The notes: generated by a model not told the origin, from the letters alone. A DNA stretch of 55,815 nt from Rhodospirillales bacterium 70-18 (GCA_001899585.1 MKWE01000053.1:1-55815); one strand, 5' to 3'; shown: positions 32,796 to 41,949, counted from the first letter of the stretch. A program made the numbers and translations.

Positions 32796-35072
32796 ATGAC
32801 GTTCATCGGAAACAAATCTGATCTCAAGGTCGTCGGCACCCGCCCGGTCCGCCCCGACGGCGTGGACAAGGTGACCGGCCGCGCCACCTTCGGCGCCGAC
32901 TACACCATGCCCGGCATGCTGATGGGGCGCGTGAAGCGCAGCCCGCACGCGCATGCCCGCATCGTGAGCATCGACGCCAGCAAGGCGCTCGCCCTGCCGG
33001 GCGTGAAAGGGGTGGTGACCGCCGCCGACTTCCCGGACATCCCCAGCGAGGAAGCCTTCGTCGGCGAGGGGCCGATGAACTTTCGTGACCTGTCGCTGAA
33101 CTGCATCGCGCGCGGCAAGGTGCTCTATGAGGGCCACGCCGTGGCCGCAGTGTGCGCGATCAGCGACGAGGTGGCCGCGGCCGCCTGCGACCTGATCGAC
33201 GTGACCTACGAGGTGCTGCCGCACGTGATCGATGTCGAGGCGGCGATGGCGCCCGATGCGCCGCTGCTGCACGCCGACATGTTCACCGCCAACGTGACGC
33301 CGAAGCCCGAGAAGCCGTCCAACATCGCCAAGAAGGTGCATTTCACGGTGGGCGACGTCGCCGCCGGGTTCGCGCAGGCCGATGTGATCGTCGAGGGCCA
33401 TTACAGCACCCAGCCGGTGCACCAGGCCTATATCGAGCCGCATGCCTGCATCGCCTCGGCCGGCGCCGACGGGCAGTGCCACATCATCTCCAGCAGCCAG
33501 GGTCATTTCATGATCCGCGCGTACGTGGCCAAGCTGCTGGGCATGGAGATGTCCAACCTGAAGGTGACGCCGGCCGAGATCGGCGGCGGCTTCGGCGGCA
33601 AGACGGTGGTGTACCTGGAGCCGCTGGCGCTGGCGATGGCGCGCAAGACCGGCCGCCCGGTGAAGATGGTGATGACGCGCGAGGACGTGTTCCGCGCCAC
33701 CGGCCCCACCTCCGGCGCGGTGATCGACGTGAAGCTGGGCGCCACCAAGGACGGCATCATCACCGCCGCCCAGGCGGTGCTGAAATACCAGGCGGGCGCC
33801 TTCGCCGGCTCCCCGGTGCAGCCGGGCTGCATGTGCGCCTTCGCCATGTATGACCTCAAGAACGTCGACGTGGTCGGCTACGACGTGGTCAGCAACCGAC
33901 CGAAAGTGGCGGCCTACCGTGCCCCGGGCGCGCCGATCGCCTCGTTCGCGGCCGAGAGCGCCGTGGACGATCTGGCGCGCAAGCTGGGCATGGACCCGAT
34001 CGCGCTGCGCGAGAAGAACGCGGCGAAGGCGGGCACCAAGACCGCCTATGGCGTGACCTTCGCCGAGATCGGCTACGAGCAGGTGCTGGCCGCCGCCAAG
34101 AACCATCCGCACTGGAAGGCGCCGCTGGGCCCGAACCAGGGGCGCGGCATCGCCACCGGCTTCTGGTTCAACATCGGCGGCGAAAGCTCCGCCTCGGTGT
34201 TCATCAACGAGGACGGCAGCGTCAACGTGGTGTCGGGCAGCCCGGATATCGGCGGTTCGCGCGCCTCGATGGCGATGATGGCGGCCGAGGTGCTGGGCAT
34301 TCCGGTGGAGCATGTCCGCCCGATCGTGGCCGACACCGCCTCGATCGGCTTCACCCATGTGACCGGCGGCAGCCGCGTCACCTACGCTACCGGCATGGCG
34401 ACCGTGCAGGCGGCCGAGAACGTGATCGAGCAGCTCAAGACCCGCGCGGCGATGATCTGGGACATCCCGCCCGAGGCGGTGGAGTGGAAGGACGGGCAGG
34501 CGGTGCCGGCCGGCGCCAATGCCGGCGGCTTCGACCCGCTGCCGCTGGCGGCGATCGCGCTGAAGGCCGCCAAGACCGGCGGGCCGATCGGCGCCGAGGT
34601 GTCGCTGAACGCCCAGGGCGCCGGCCCGGGCTTCGGCGCGCATATCTGCGACGTGGAAGTGGACAAGGAGACCGGCCACGTCACCGTGCTGCGCTACACT
34701 GCGGTGCAGGATGTCGGCCGGGCGATCCATCCCAGCTACGTGGAAGGGCAGATCCAGGGCGGCGCCGTGCAGGGCATCGGCTGGGCGCTGAACGAGGAAT
34801 ATGTCTATAACACCAAGGGCTTGATGGACAACGCCGGCTTCCTCGACTACCGCGTGCCGGTCGCCTCCGACCTGCCGATGATCGAGGCGGTGATGGTGGA
34901 AGTGCCGAACCCCCGCCACCCGTTCGGCGTGCGCGGCGTGGGCGAGGTGCCGATCGTGCCGCCGATGGCCGCGGTGGCCAACGCCATCCGCGGCGCGCTC
35001 GGCATCCGCATGCACGCGCTGCCGATGTCGCCGCCGAAGCTGCGCGCCGCGGTGGATAGCGGCGTCGGCTGA
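32796..35072 (+). CDS. Molybdenum hydroxylase large subunit (xanthine dehydrogenase/CoxL superfamily)
   Basis: 758 residues. The N-terminus (GTRPVRPDGVDKVTGRATFGADYTM) and the molybdopterin motifs (GGGFGGKTVV near residue 265, AYRAPGAPIASFAAES near 370, and GVRGVGEVPIVPP near 710 with the catalytic Glu) place it in the family. The active-site loop AYRAPGAP is neither AYxCSFR of form I CO dehydrogenase nor AYRGAGR of form II, so CO oxidation is unlikely. A hydroxylase for an aldehyde or N-heterocycle is more probable. Its TGA overlaps the ATG of the MoaD-like gene (TGATG). Confidence 0.9.
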   Translation: MTFIGNKSDLKVVGTRPVRPDGVDKVTGRATFGADYTMPGMLMGRVKRSPHAHARIVSIDASKALALPGVKGVVTAADFPDIPSEEAFVGEGPMNFRDLSLNCIARGKVLYEGHAVAAVCAISDEVAAAACDLIDVTYEVLPHVIDVEAAMAPDAPLLHADMFTANVTPKPEKPSNIAKKVHFTVGDVAAGFAQADVIVEGHYSTQPVHQAYIEPHACIASAGADGQCHIISSSQGHFMIRAYVAKLLGMEMSNLKVTPAEIGGGFGGKTVVYLEPLALAMARKTGRPVKMVMTREDVFRATGPTSGAVIDVKLGATKDGIITAAQAVLKYQAGAFAGSPVQPGCMCAFAMYDLKNVDVVGYDVVSNRPKVAAYRAPGAPIASFAAESAVDDLARKLGMDPIALREKNAAKAGTKTAYGVTFAEIGYEQVLAAAKNHPHWKAPLGPNQGRGIATGFWFNIGGESSASVFINEDGSVNVVSGSPDIGGSRASMAMMAAEVLGIPVEHVRPIVADTASIGFTHVTGGSRVTYATGMATVQAAENVIEQLKTRAAMIWDIPPEAVEWKDGQAVPAGANAGGFDPLPLAAIALKAAKTGGPIGAEVSLNAQGAGPGFGAHICDVEVDKETGHVTVLRYTAVQDVGRAIHPSYVEGQIQGGAVQGIGWALNEEYVYNTKGLMDNAGFLDYRVPVASDLPMIEAVMVEVPNPRHPFGVRGVGEVPIVPPMAAVANAIRGALGIRMHALPMSPPKLRAAVDSGVG

Positions 35073-35320
35073 TGCCGCATGTCGTCATCTCGGGCTCGGC
35101 CTGGCGCCAGTTCACCGGCGGCGAGAGCGAGTTCGAGGTGGCGGCGACGACCTTCCGCCGCCTGATCCTGGAACTCGACCAGCGCTTTCCCGGCCTGGGA
35201 AAGCAGGTCGAGGACGGGATGGCGGTGGCGATCGACGGTGAAATCTACCAGGATGCCTATGACGCGCCGCTGAACGAGGGCAGCGAGATCGTGCTGATCC
35301 CCAAGATCGGCGGCGGTTGA
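35072..35320 (+). CDS. MoaD/ThiS-family ubiquitin-like sulfur carrier
   Basis: 82 residues ending in IPKIGGG, the Gly-Gly tail needed for adenylation and thiocarboxylate formation. The beta-grasp pattern is visible (FEVAATTFRRLILELDQRFPGL... NEGSEIVLIPKI). The start overlaps the stop of the molybdenum subunit by one base, so the two are translationally coupled. MoaD donates sulfur to molybdopterin and ThiS to thiazole. A dedicated copy inside a hydroxylase operon suggests service to this enzyme or to a linked sulfur step. No MoaE or activating E1-like enzyme is beside it. Confidence 0.8.
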   Translation: MPHVVISGSAWRQFTGGESEFEVAATTFRRLILELDQRFPGLGKQVEDGMAVAIDGEIYQDAYDAPLNEGSEIVLIPKIGGG

Positions 35321-35407
35321 GTTTGGGTGGTGACGGGCCGGGATTGCGGCGATAGGGTTGCGCGATGAACGCGGGACGCGGTGCGCGATGACGAGTTCAC
35401 GCCTCGG

Positions 35408-35692
35408 ATGAGCCAGGTTATCAGCCTTCAGCGGACCAGTGACGATACGCTGTGGGCTGTGGTCGCGTCCATCGGGCGCCGCAACCGGGTGGCCGAAATC
35501 TTCCCCAGCCGGGCGGCCGCCCTGGCCGACCGCGCCTGGCGGGAGCAGCAGGTGCTGGCCTACCTCGCCTTCCTGAAAAGCTGCCAGCAGCCGCCGCCGC
35601 GCTACAGCGTGGCGCCGGTGCGCCGCGCCGACCTGCCGCGCGGCTGGAAGCCCCTGCCGGCGCTGGGCTTCCTCCGCGGCCAGTTCATCTGA
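35408..35692 (+). CDS. Hypothetical protein (about 94 residues)
   Basis: The open frame runs from GTG 35381; ATG 35408 (MSQVISLQRTSDDTLWAV) is the more likely start. It is rich in Arg, Ala and Trp, with a central helix (SRAAALADRAWREQQVLAYLAFLK) and a Pro-rich end. No signal peptide or membrane segment is seen and I recognise no family. It lies 87 bp after the MoaD-like gene on the same strand, and its stop falls just before the AT-rich repeat. Confidence 0.5.
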   Translation: MSQVISLQRTSDDTLWAVVASIGRRNRVAEIFPSRAAALADRAWREQQVLAYLAFLKSCQQPPPRYSVAPVRRADLPRGWKPLPALGFLRGQFI

Positions 35693-35696
35693 CTCT

Positions 35697-35785
35697 AAAC
35701 GAGTAAAAGTTTTTTGGTTTTTTTCTTCAAAAAAGAACAATCCTCTTTTTGTGAACAAAAAGAAGCAAAAAAACTTTATTCGTTT
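35697..35785. repeat. AT-rich palindromic element, copy 1 (about 89 bp)
   Basis: A strikingly AT-rich block in GC-rich DNA. Its ends are inverted repeats: AAACGAGTAAAAGTTTTTTG on the left, and on the right the reverse complement of AAACGAATAAAGTTTTTTTG. Inside is a hairpin, CTTTTTG TGAA CAAAAAG. A second copy lies at 47416-47507. The right end supplies the last codons and stop (TTA read as TAA) of the minus-strand M20 gene. It may also end transcription from both sides, because the two flanking genes converge. Confidence 0.8.
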
Positions 35786-37005
35786 GGAGTGTCCACTTCG
35801 CAGATCTCCAGGATGGTCAGCAGGTAGATGCGGATCATGTCCAGGTAGTCGCCGATATCCACCCGCTCGTCCGGCATGGTGTTGTAGCGCCCGCCCGGGC
35901 CGCAGACGATGCCTTCCATCCCCGCCCGCCGATACAGATGCGCCGCATCGGTGCCGTAGAAGCCAGGCGGGGTGATCGCCCCGGTCGGCTGTTCGCTGCC
36001 GCGCACCTGGCGATAGGCGGCGTTGATCGCCCGCACGATCCGGCTGTCCCGCGCGACCTCGAAGGAGGGCATCATCGGCCGGCCCATCTGGTCCTCCGGC
36101 GTCAGCACCGCCTTCAGGCCGGGAACGCGCGCCTCCAGCCGGTCCAGTTCGGCGCGCAGATCGTCCAGCGCGCCCTCGCGGGTCTGGCCGGGGGCGAAGC
36201 GGCCGGAGCCCTTGATGCGCACATAGTCGGCCACCTGCGGCGGGCGCCACTCGTGCAGGTCCCGCCCCAGCGCGCCATGCACCACGCCCACATGCACCCG
36301 GTTGATGCCGGCATGCTCGGGCGTGGCCGCGCCGGAGAAGGTCATGGCGTTCAGCCTGGGGATCAGGTCGCAGGCGGCGGCGATGGCATCCACCGCCTGC
36401 TCGCGCTTGGACATGTGGCGGGTGTTGCCGAACAGCTCGATGGTGAACACGAACGCCGCCGCGTGCATGGTCAGCGCCGCGAGGTCGGTCGGCTCCGAGT
36501 TCACGAAGTAATCCGCCCGCACCCCCTGGTCGATCAGCGCGATGGTGCCGACCCCGCCCTGCAGTTCGCCGACCACGTAGGTGAGGATCACGTCGCCCTT
36601 CAGCCGCACCCCGGCGTCGACCAGCGTCTTCACCGCGCAGAAATACGCGGCGTCGCCGGCCTTCATGTTGGAGACGCCGATGCCGTAGATGAAGCGGTCG
36701 TCCACCTTCCCGCCCCAGGGATCGACGGTCCAGCCCTCGCTCACCGGGTTGGTGTCGACATGGCCGTTGAACAGCAGGCTCTTGCCGCCGCCGGTGCCGC
36801 GCCAGGTGCCCAGCGCGTTGACGCGCTCGCCCTCCACCGAGGTGAGCCTGGCGTCCAGCCCCAGCTTGCGCATGGAATCGGCCATGAAGGCGGCCAGCTC
36901 GCGCTCGCCGGCGGTCTGGGTGTAGCTTTTGTGCCGCGCCATGGCGGACAGGAAATCGAGGCAGGCGCGCTCGTCGATGCGGGCCAGCAGGTCGGTCGGT
37001 GTCAT
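35776..37005 (-). CDS. M20-family metallo-hydrolase homologue with altered metal ligands
   Basis: 409 residues. The ArgE/DapE/CPG2 fold is clear (LLFNGHVDTNPVSEGW, then GIGVSNMKAGDAAY, GELQGGVGT, NSEPTDL and FGNTRHMSKREQAVDAI). Two usual ligands differ: the bridging Asp of the DMKGG motif is Asn (SNMKAG), and the second Glu of the EE motif is Leu (GELQGG). The general-base Glu and the HxD motif remain. It may be a mono-metal or specialised amidase. The gene ends inside the AT-rich repeat. It lies 10 bp downstream of the ABC ATPase gene, so it is the last gene of the peptide-transporter operon. Confidence 0.85.
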   Translation of the reverse strand: MTPTDLLARIDERACLDFLSAMARHKSYTQTAGERELAAFMADSMRKLGLDARLTSVEGERVNALGTWRGTGGGKSLLFNGHVDTNPVSEGWTVDPWGGKVDDRFIYGIGVSNMKAGDAAYFCAVKTLVDAGVRLKGDVILTYVVGELQGGVGTIALIDQGVRADYFVNSEPTDLAALTMHAAAFVFTIELFGNTRHMSKREQAVDAIAAACDLIPRLNAMTFSGAATPEHAGINRVHVGVVHGALGRDLHEWRPPQVADYVRIKGSGRFAPGQTREGALDDLRAELDRLEARVPGLKAVLTPEDQMGRPMMPSFEVARDSRIVRAINAAYRQVRGSEQPTGAITPPGFYGTDAAHLYRRAGMEGIVCGPGGRYNTMPDERVDIGDYLDMIRIYLLTILEICEVDTPNE

Positions 37006-37015
37006 CGTGGTCTCC

Positions 37016-38575
37016 TCAGCCGATGGGGGCGGGGCAGGCGTCCATGAGTTCGCGGGTATAGGGGTGGGTGCGGGCGGTGGGCAGGGCGGCGGCGGGCAGC
37101 AGGTCCACCAGCTCGCCGGCCCGCATCACGGCGATGCGGTGGACGATCTGGCGCACCAGGTTGAGGTCGTGGGTGATGAAAAGATAGGCAGTGCCGTGGG
37201 CGCGGCGCAGTTCCAGCAGCAGCTCGATCACCGCCGCCTGCACCGACACGTCCAGCGCCGCTGTGATCTCGTCGCAGATCACCAGCCGCGGCCGGGCGGC
37301 GAAGGCGCGGGCGATGGCGACGCGCTGCTTCTCGCCGCCGGAAAGCTGGTGCGGGTAGCGCCGGGCGTAGTCGGCGGGCAGGCGCACCTGCTCCAGCAGG
37401 CGCGGAATCTCGGCCAGGTCGCCGCCATACAGGCGCAGCGGCCGGGCCAGCAGCTGGGCCACGCTGTGGCGCGGGTTCAGCGAGGAATCCGGATGCTGGA
37501 ACACGATCTGCACGGCGCGGCGATAGGCCCGGTCCATCGCCGCCACCGGCCGGCCATCCAGCGCCAGGCTGCCCTGGAAGGCCGCCAGCCCGGTGGCGGC
37601 GCGCGCGATGCTGGACTTGCCGGAGCCGGATTCGCCGACCAGCCCCAGGATCTCGCCCGCCCGCACCTCCAGGCTGACGCCGCGCACGGCGGCCGGGCGT
37701 CGGCGGGCGAACAGGCCGGCGCGGCCATAGCGCACGGTGATGCCGCGCAGGTCCAGCAGCGCGGCGCCGCCGGGCGCGTCCTCCACCAGCCGGCGGTCCG
37801 GGTGCGGCACGGCGGTGATCAGCCGGCGCGTATAGGCATCGCGCGGCGCGGTGAACAGCCGGGCGGGCGGTGCCTCCTCCACGATACGGCCCTGCTCCAG
37901 CACCGCCACCCGGTCCGCCACGCGGGCCACCAGCGACAGGTCGTGGGAGATATACAGCCCTGCCACCCCGGTCTCCCGCCGCAGCCGGGCGAACAGGTCG
38001 AGGATGCGCGCGCCGGTGATCACGTCCAGCGCCGTGGTCGGCTCGTCGAACAGGATCAGCTCGGGCCGGCAGGCGAAGGCGGTGGCGATCACCACGCGCT
38101 GCTTCTCGCCGCCGGAGACCTCGTGCGGATAGCGGCGCATCATCGCCGCCGGGTCGCGCAGCTCCACGCGGGCCAGCAGGCAGGTGCCGGCGCGCCAGGC
38201 ATCGGCGCGCGACAGGCCCTGGTGGCGCTCCAGCACCTCGGTCAGTTGCCGGCCCAGGGTGAGGGTGGGGTTCAGCGAGGTGGCCGGGTCCTGGAACACC
38301 ATGCCGATGCGCTTGCCGCGGATGGCGCGCAGCGCCGCGCCGCCCAGGCCGCGCAGGTCCTGCCCCGCCAGCCGGATGGCGCCGCCGCTCTCGCGGGCAT
38401 TGCCGGGCAGGGCGCGCATGATCGCCCAGGCGAGCGAGGTCTTGCCCGAGCCGCTCTCGCCGACCAGCCCCAGCACCTCGCCGGCGGCGATGGACAGGCT
38501 CACCCCGTCCAGCACCCGGCGCGGGCCGGCGCGGGTGGCGTAGTCCAGCGAGTAGTCGTCGATCTGCAGGATCAT
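37016..38575 (-). CDS. Peptide/nickel-type ABC importer, double ATPase (DppD-DppF fusion)
   Basis: 519 residues with two complete ATP-binding cassettes. First: Walker A GESGSGKTSLA, signature VSGGEKQRV, Walker B LILFDEPTTALD. Second: GESGSGKSSIA, LSGGEKQRVAIARAF, LVICDEITAALD. Both carry the short oligopeptide-type C-terminal extension (TRRLITAVPHPD, HPYTRELMDACP). Such fused ATPases power DppBC-type permeases that import peptides or similar solutes. The start ATG 38575 overlaps the upstream permease stop (ATGA). Confidence 0.92.
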   Translation of the reverse strand: MILQIDDYSLDYATRAGPRRVLDGVSLSIAAGEVLGLVGESGSGKTSLAWAIMRALPGNARESGGAIRLAGQDLRGLGGAALRAIRGKRIGMVFQDPATSLNPTLTLGRQLTEVLERHQGLSRADAWRAGTCLLARVELRDPAAMMRRYPHEVSGGEKQRVVIATAFACRPELILFDEPTTALDVITGARILDLFARLRRETGVAGLYISHDLSLVARVADRVAVLEQGRIVEEAPPARLFTAPRDAYTRRLITAVPHPDRRLVEDAPGGAALLDLRGITVRYGRAGLFARRRPAAVRGVSLEVRAGEILGLVGESGSGKSSIARAATGLAAFQGSLALDGRPVAAMDRAYRRAVQIVFQHPDSSLNPRHSVAQLLARPLRLYGGDLAEIPRLLEQVRLPADYARRYPHQLSGGEKQRVAIARAFAARPRLVICDEITAALDVSVQAAVIELLLELRRAHGTAYLFITHDLNLVRQIVHRIAVMRAGELVDLLPAAALPTARTHPYTRELMDACPAPIG

Positions 38576-39399
38576 CGCTCGTCCCGCGGGTTCAGCGCGT
38601 CGCGCAGCCCGTCGCCCAGCAGGTTGAAGCCGATCGCGGTCAGCGCGATGGCCCCGCCCGGGGCGGCGATCATCCACGGCGCCTGGTGCAGGAAGCGCCG
38701 CGCCTCGGCCACCATCAGCCCCCATTCGGAGGAGGGCGGCTGCGCGCCCAGGCCGAGGAAGCTCAGGGTCGCGAACAGCATCACCGCGAACGACACGCGG
38801 ATGGTGGTCTCGATCACCACCGGGGCGGCCACGTTGGGCAGCATCTCGCGCAGCACGATCCAGGCGCCGCCCTCGCCGCGGGCGATCGCGGCGGCCACGT
38901 AGTCCTGCCGGCGTGCGGCCAGCGCCACGCTGCGGGTGACGCGGGTCATGCCCGGAACGAAGGCGACGGCGACGGCGATCATGGCGTTGCCGCCGCTCTT
39001 GCCCAGGGTGGAGGCGATCAGCAGCGCCAGCAGCAGGCCGGGCACCGCCATCACGGCATCGACGGTGCGCATGATCGCCTCGTCCCAGCGCCCGCCGAGA
39101 TAGGCCGACAGCGTGCCCAGCACCGCGCCGGACAGGGTGCCGAGCAGGGTGGCCAGCAGCGCCAGCGGCACGGTGGTGCGCGCCCCCACCAGCAGCCGGC
39201 TGAGCACGTCGCGGCCAAGCTGGTCGGCGCCCAGCCAGTGGCCGGCGCCCGGCGGGTGGAACCGGCCGAGGAAATCCAGCGCCTCCGGGTCACGCGGGGC
39301 CAGCGCGGGGCCGAACACGCAGGCCAGCGCCACCAGCGCCAGCAGCACCACGCCGATGGCCCCCTGGGGCGTGCGGAGGAGCCGGCGGATCACGTGCAA
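38572..39399 (-). CDS. Peptide-type ABC importer permease (DppC-like)
   Basis: 275 residues with about six membrane segments. Typical DppC features are WLGADQLGRDVLSRLLVGARTT near residue 55 and the cytoplasmic EAA-like loop VALAARRQDYVAAAIARGEG. The first codon is probably TTG 39399 or GTG 39393, since no ATG fits the conserved start (RRLLRTPQGAIGVV). It pairs with the DppB-like permease encoded 36 bp upstream. Confidence 0.9.
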   Translation of the reverse strand: MHVIRRLLRTPQGAIGVVLLALVALACVFGPALAPRDPEALDFLGRFHPPGAGHWLGADQLGRDVLSRLLVGARTTVPLALLATLLGTLSGAVLGTLSAYLGGRWDEAIMRTVDAVMAVPGLLLALLIASTLGKSGGNAMIAVAVAFVPGMTRVTRSVALAARRQDYVAAAIARGEGGAWIVLREMLPNVAAPVVIETTIRVSFAVMLFATLSFLGLGAQPPSSEWGLMVAEARRFLHQAPWMIAAPGGAIALTAIGFNLLGDGLRDALNPRDER

Positions 39400-39435
39400 G
39401 GTCCGGGGGCCAGGCCGCGCGGCCCGCCTGTGCTC

Positions 39436-40383
39436 TCAATCATAGCGAATCCGCCGGTCCAGCACCGCATAGGCCACGTCGGCCAGGAAATTCGCCACCG
39501 CATAGGTCGCCGCCATCACCAGCGCCCCGGCCTGGATCGAGGGCAGGTCGCGGTTCTGGATCGCCACGATCAGTTGCCGCCCGATGCCGGGGATGGCGAA
39601 GATCTCCTCCACCACGATGATCCCGCCCAGCAGGTAGCCCACGTCCAGCGCCACGATGGTCACCACCGGCAGCAGCGCGTTGCGCAGCACGTGGCGGAAC
39701 AGCACGGTGGCCGGCGACAGGCCCTTCAGCCGGGCGGCGCGGGCGTAGTCGCTGTGCAGCACGTCGATGGTCTCCGAGCGCATCATGCGCGAGACATGCG
39801 CCACCAGGATCAGGCTGACCGTCACCACCGGCAGCACCAGGTGGCGCAGGCTGTCGGCAGGGTTCTCGGCCAGCGGCACGTAGCCGGTGGCCGGCAGCCA
39901 GTGCAGCATGTCGGCGAACAGGATCAGCAGCAGCGTGGCGGTGACGAACTCCGGCAGCGACACACCCAGATAGGCCACCAGCCCGGCCAGCAGGTCGATC
40001 GCGCCGCCGCGCCGCAGCGCCGCCAGCACGCCCAGCGGCACCGCCACCGCCAGCATCAGCCCGATCGACAGCACCGCCAGCAGCAGCGAGCGCGACAGCG
40101 CGGTCAGCATCACCGGCAGCACCGGCTGGCCGCTGCGCATGGAGGTGCCGAAATCCCCGTGCAGCAGCCCGCCCAGCCAATGCGCGTATTGCAGCCACAC
40201 CGGGTCGTTCAGCCCCAGCTGCACGCGCACCGCCGCCAGCGCATCCGGCGTCGCGTTCTCGCCCAGCAGCGTCACCGCCGCGTCGGCCGGCAGCACCTGG
40301 GTGATGGCGAACACCAGCAGCGACACCACCAGCAGCGTGTAGCCGATCAGCAGCAGCCGCCGCAGCAGCCAGCGGGCGGACAT
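39436..40383 (-). CDS. Peptide-type ABC importer permease (DppB-like)
   Basis: 315 residues, six membrane segments. It starts with the family pattern RRLLLIGYTLLVVSLLVFAITQVLPAD, has HGDFGTSMRSGQPV in the first periplasmic loop and the EAA loop DYARAARLKGLSPATVLFRHVLRNALLPVVT. It lies three bases after the binding-protein gene, in the order binding protein, B, C, ATPase. Confidence 0.92.
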   Translation of the reverse strand: MSARWLLRRLLLIGYTLLVVSLLVFAITQVLPADAAVTLLGENATPDALAAVRVQLGLNDPVWLQYAHWLGGLLHGDFGTSMRSGQPVLPVMLTALSRSLLLAVLSIGLMLAVAVPLGVLAALRRGGAIDLLAGLVAYLGVSLPEFVTATLLLILFADMLHWLPATGYVPLAENPADSLRHLVLPVVTVSLILVAHVSRMMRSETIDVLHSDYARAARLKGLSPATVLFRHVLRNALLPVVTIVALDVGYLLGGIIVVEEIFAIPGIGRQLIVAIQNRDLPSIQAGALVMAATYAVANFLADVAYAVLDRRIRYD

Positions 40384-40386
40384 CGC

Positions 40387-41949
40387 CTATCCTCGCTTCG
40401 GCGCGCCCTCGCCCAGCCAGACATGGTCCAGCCGGAACACCGCGCCGCGCGGGTGCAGCTTGTAGCCCTCCACCCAGCGGCGCCGGGCGGCCAGCAGGTC
40501 GAAGAACACCGGGATCACCGAGGGCACCTGCTGGTTCATCAGCAGCTGCGCCTGGCCGTACAGCGCGCGCCGCTTGCCCTCGTCCAGCGTCACCCGCGCC
40601 TGGTCCACCAGCTTGTCGAACGCGGCGTTGTTCCAGCGGGTTTCGTTCCAGGCGGCGTTGGAGGTGTAAAGCAGCGAGAAGATCGCGTCCGCGGTGGCCT
40701 GCATGTTGTAGAAGCCGACATAGAACGGCCCCTTCTTCCACACCTGCTCCAGATAGGTGGCGTGCGGCATGGTCTGCACGGTGATGCGGAACCCGGCCGG
40801 CTTGGCCATCTCGCGCAACGCCACGGCAAGCTGGGCACGGGTGCCCGGCCGGTCGGAGGCGATCAGCGTCAGGTCCAGTCCGTCGGCATGGCCGGCCTCG
40901 GCCAGCAGCTTTTTCGCCGCCGCGATGTCCGGCGCCTTGTGCGGCACGTCCTTGAAGAAGTGGTAGGCGGGGTTGATCGGCGAATCCTGCCCCGGTGTGC
41001 CGTAGCCCTCGGCGACGAAGCCGACCATCGCGGTGCGGTCCACCGTCAGCGCCAGCGCCTGGCGCACCCGCACGTCGCTGAACGGCTTCTGGTCGCAGCC
41101 CATGTTGACGTTGAGGAACTGGCCGGAGGGCGTGCGCAGCGGCGCCACCCCGTCCGCCATGGAGAGCCGGCCGAATTCCGAGGGCGCGGCGTTGGCCATC
41201 AGGTCGGTGTCGCCGGCCATCAGCGCGGAAGCCTCGGCGGTGGGGTCCGGGTAGACCACCATCTCGACGCGGTCCAGATAGGGGCGGGCGCGGTCGTAAT
41301 AGGTGTCGTTGCGGGCCACCACCACCTGGCGGTCGGCCTCGTAGCTCACCAGCCGGAACGGTCCGGTGCCGATCGCCTCGCGCATCAGCCGGTCGAGCCC
41401 GCCGGCGATCACCTTGGCCGGGACGATCTTGGCATTGGTGTAGGCCAGCGCCACCGGCAGGTCGGCATAGGGCGCCTTCAGCTTGAACACCGCGGTGGTG
41501 GCGCCGGTGGCGGTCACGCTGTCCACCGGCCCGATATTGGTGCGCGCGGCGGAGGCGGTCTTGGGGTCGAGCATGGCGGCGAAGCTGGCCGCCACATCCT
41601 GCGCCGTGCAGGGGCTGCCGTCGTGGAACACCAGGCCGGGCCGCAGCGTGAAGGTCCATTCGGTGAGGTCGGGCGAGCTGGTCCAGGACAGCGCGAGGTC
41701 GGGCTCGGCGGTCATGTCCGGGGCGAGGCGGGTCAGGCCGCTGTACAGCAGCTCGCCCAGCAGGTATTCCGGGTTCACCCGCGCCTTCAGCGGGTTGAGC
41801 ACGCTGGCGGCCTGGTCCACCGAGATGCGCAGCGTGCCGCCGCGCTTCGGCGCGCCTTGCGCCACGACAGGCGCGGGGGCGGCGGCCGCGAGCGGCAAGG
41901 CGGTGGCGGCGGTCAGGAACGCGCGGCGGTCCAGACGGATCGGTGTCAT
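40387..41949 (-). CDS. Family 5 extracellular solute-binding protein of the peptide-type ABC importer
   Basis: 520 residues. The N-terminus LDRRAFLTAATALPLAAAAPAPVVA looks like a twin-arginine export signal (RR followed by AFL). Family SBP_bac_5 patterns follow: GTLRISVDQ, ELLYSGLTRLAPDM, then WTFTLRPGLVFHDGSPCTAQDV. It would capture the solute in the periplasm and set specificity for the importer. The ligand cannot be deduced, but the flanking M20 hydrolases suggest a peptide or N-acyl amino acid. Confidence 0.92.
   Translation of the reverse strand: MTPIRLDRRAFLTAATALPLAAAAPAPVVAQGAPKRGGTLRISVDQAASVLNPLKARVNPEYLLGELLYSGLTRLAPDMTAEPDLALSWTSSPDLTEWTFTLRPGLVFHDGSPCTAQDVAASFAAMLDPKTASAARTNIGPVDSVTATGATTAVFKLKAPYADLPVALAYTNAKIVPAKVIAGGLDRLMREAIGTGPFRLVSYEADRQVVVARNDTYYDRARPYLDRVEMVVYPDPTAEASALMAGDTDLMANAAPSEFGRLSMADGVAPLRTPSGQFLNVNMGCDQKPFSDVRVRQALALTVDRTAMVGFVAEGYGTPGQDSPINPAYHFFKDVPHKAPDIAAAKKLLAEAGHADGLDLTLIASDRPGTRAQLAVALREMAKPAGFRITVQTMPHATYLEQVWKKGPFYVGFYNMQATADAIFSLLYTSNAAWNETRWNNAAFDKLVDQARVTLDEGKRRALYGQAQLLMNQQVPSVIPVFFDLLAARRRWVEGYKLHPRGAVFRLDHVWLGEGAPKRG

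Noticed and set aside
31397-35072. Aerobic carbon monoxide dehydrogenase
   Set aside because: The large subunit has AYRAPGAP in the active-site loop, not AYxCSFR (form I) or AYRGAGR (form II).
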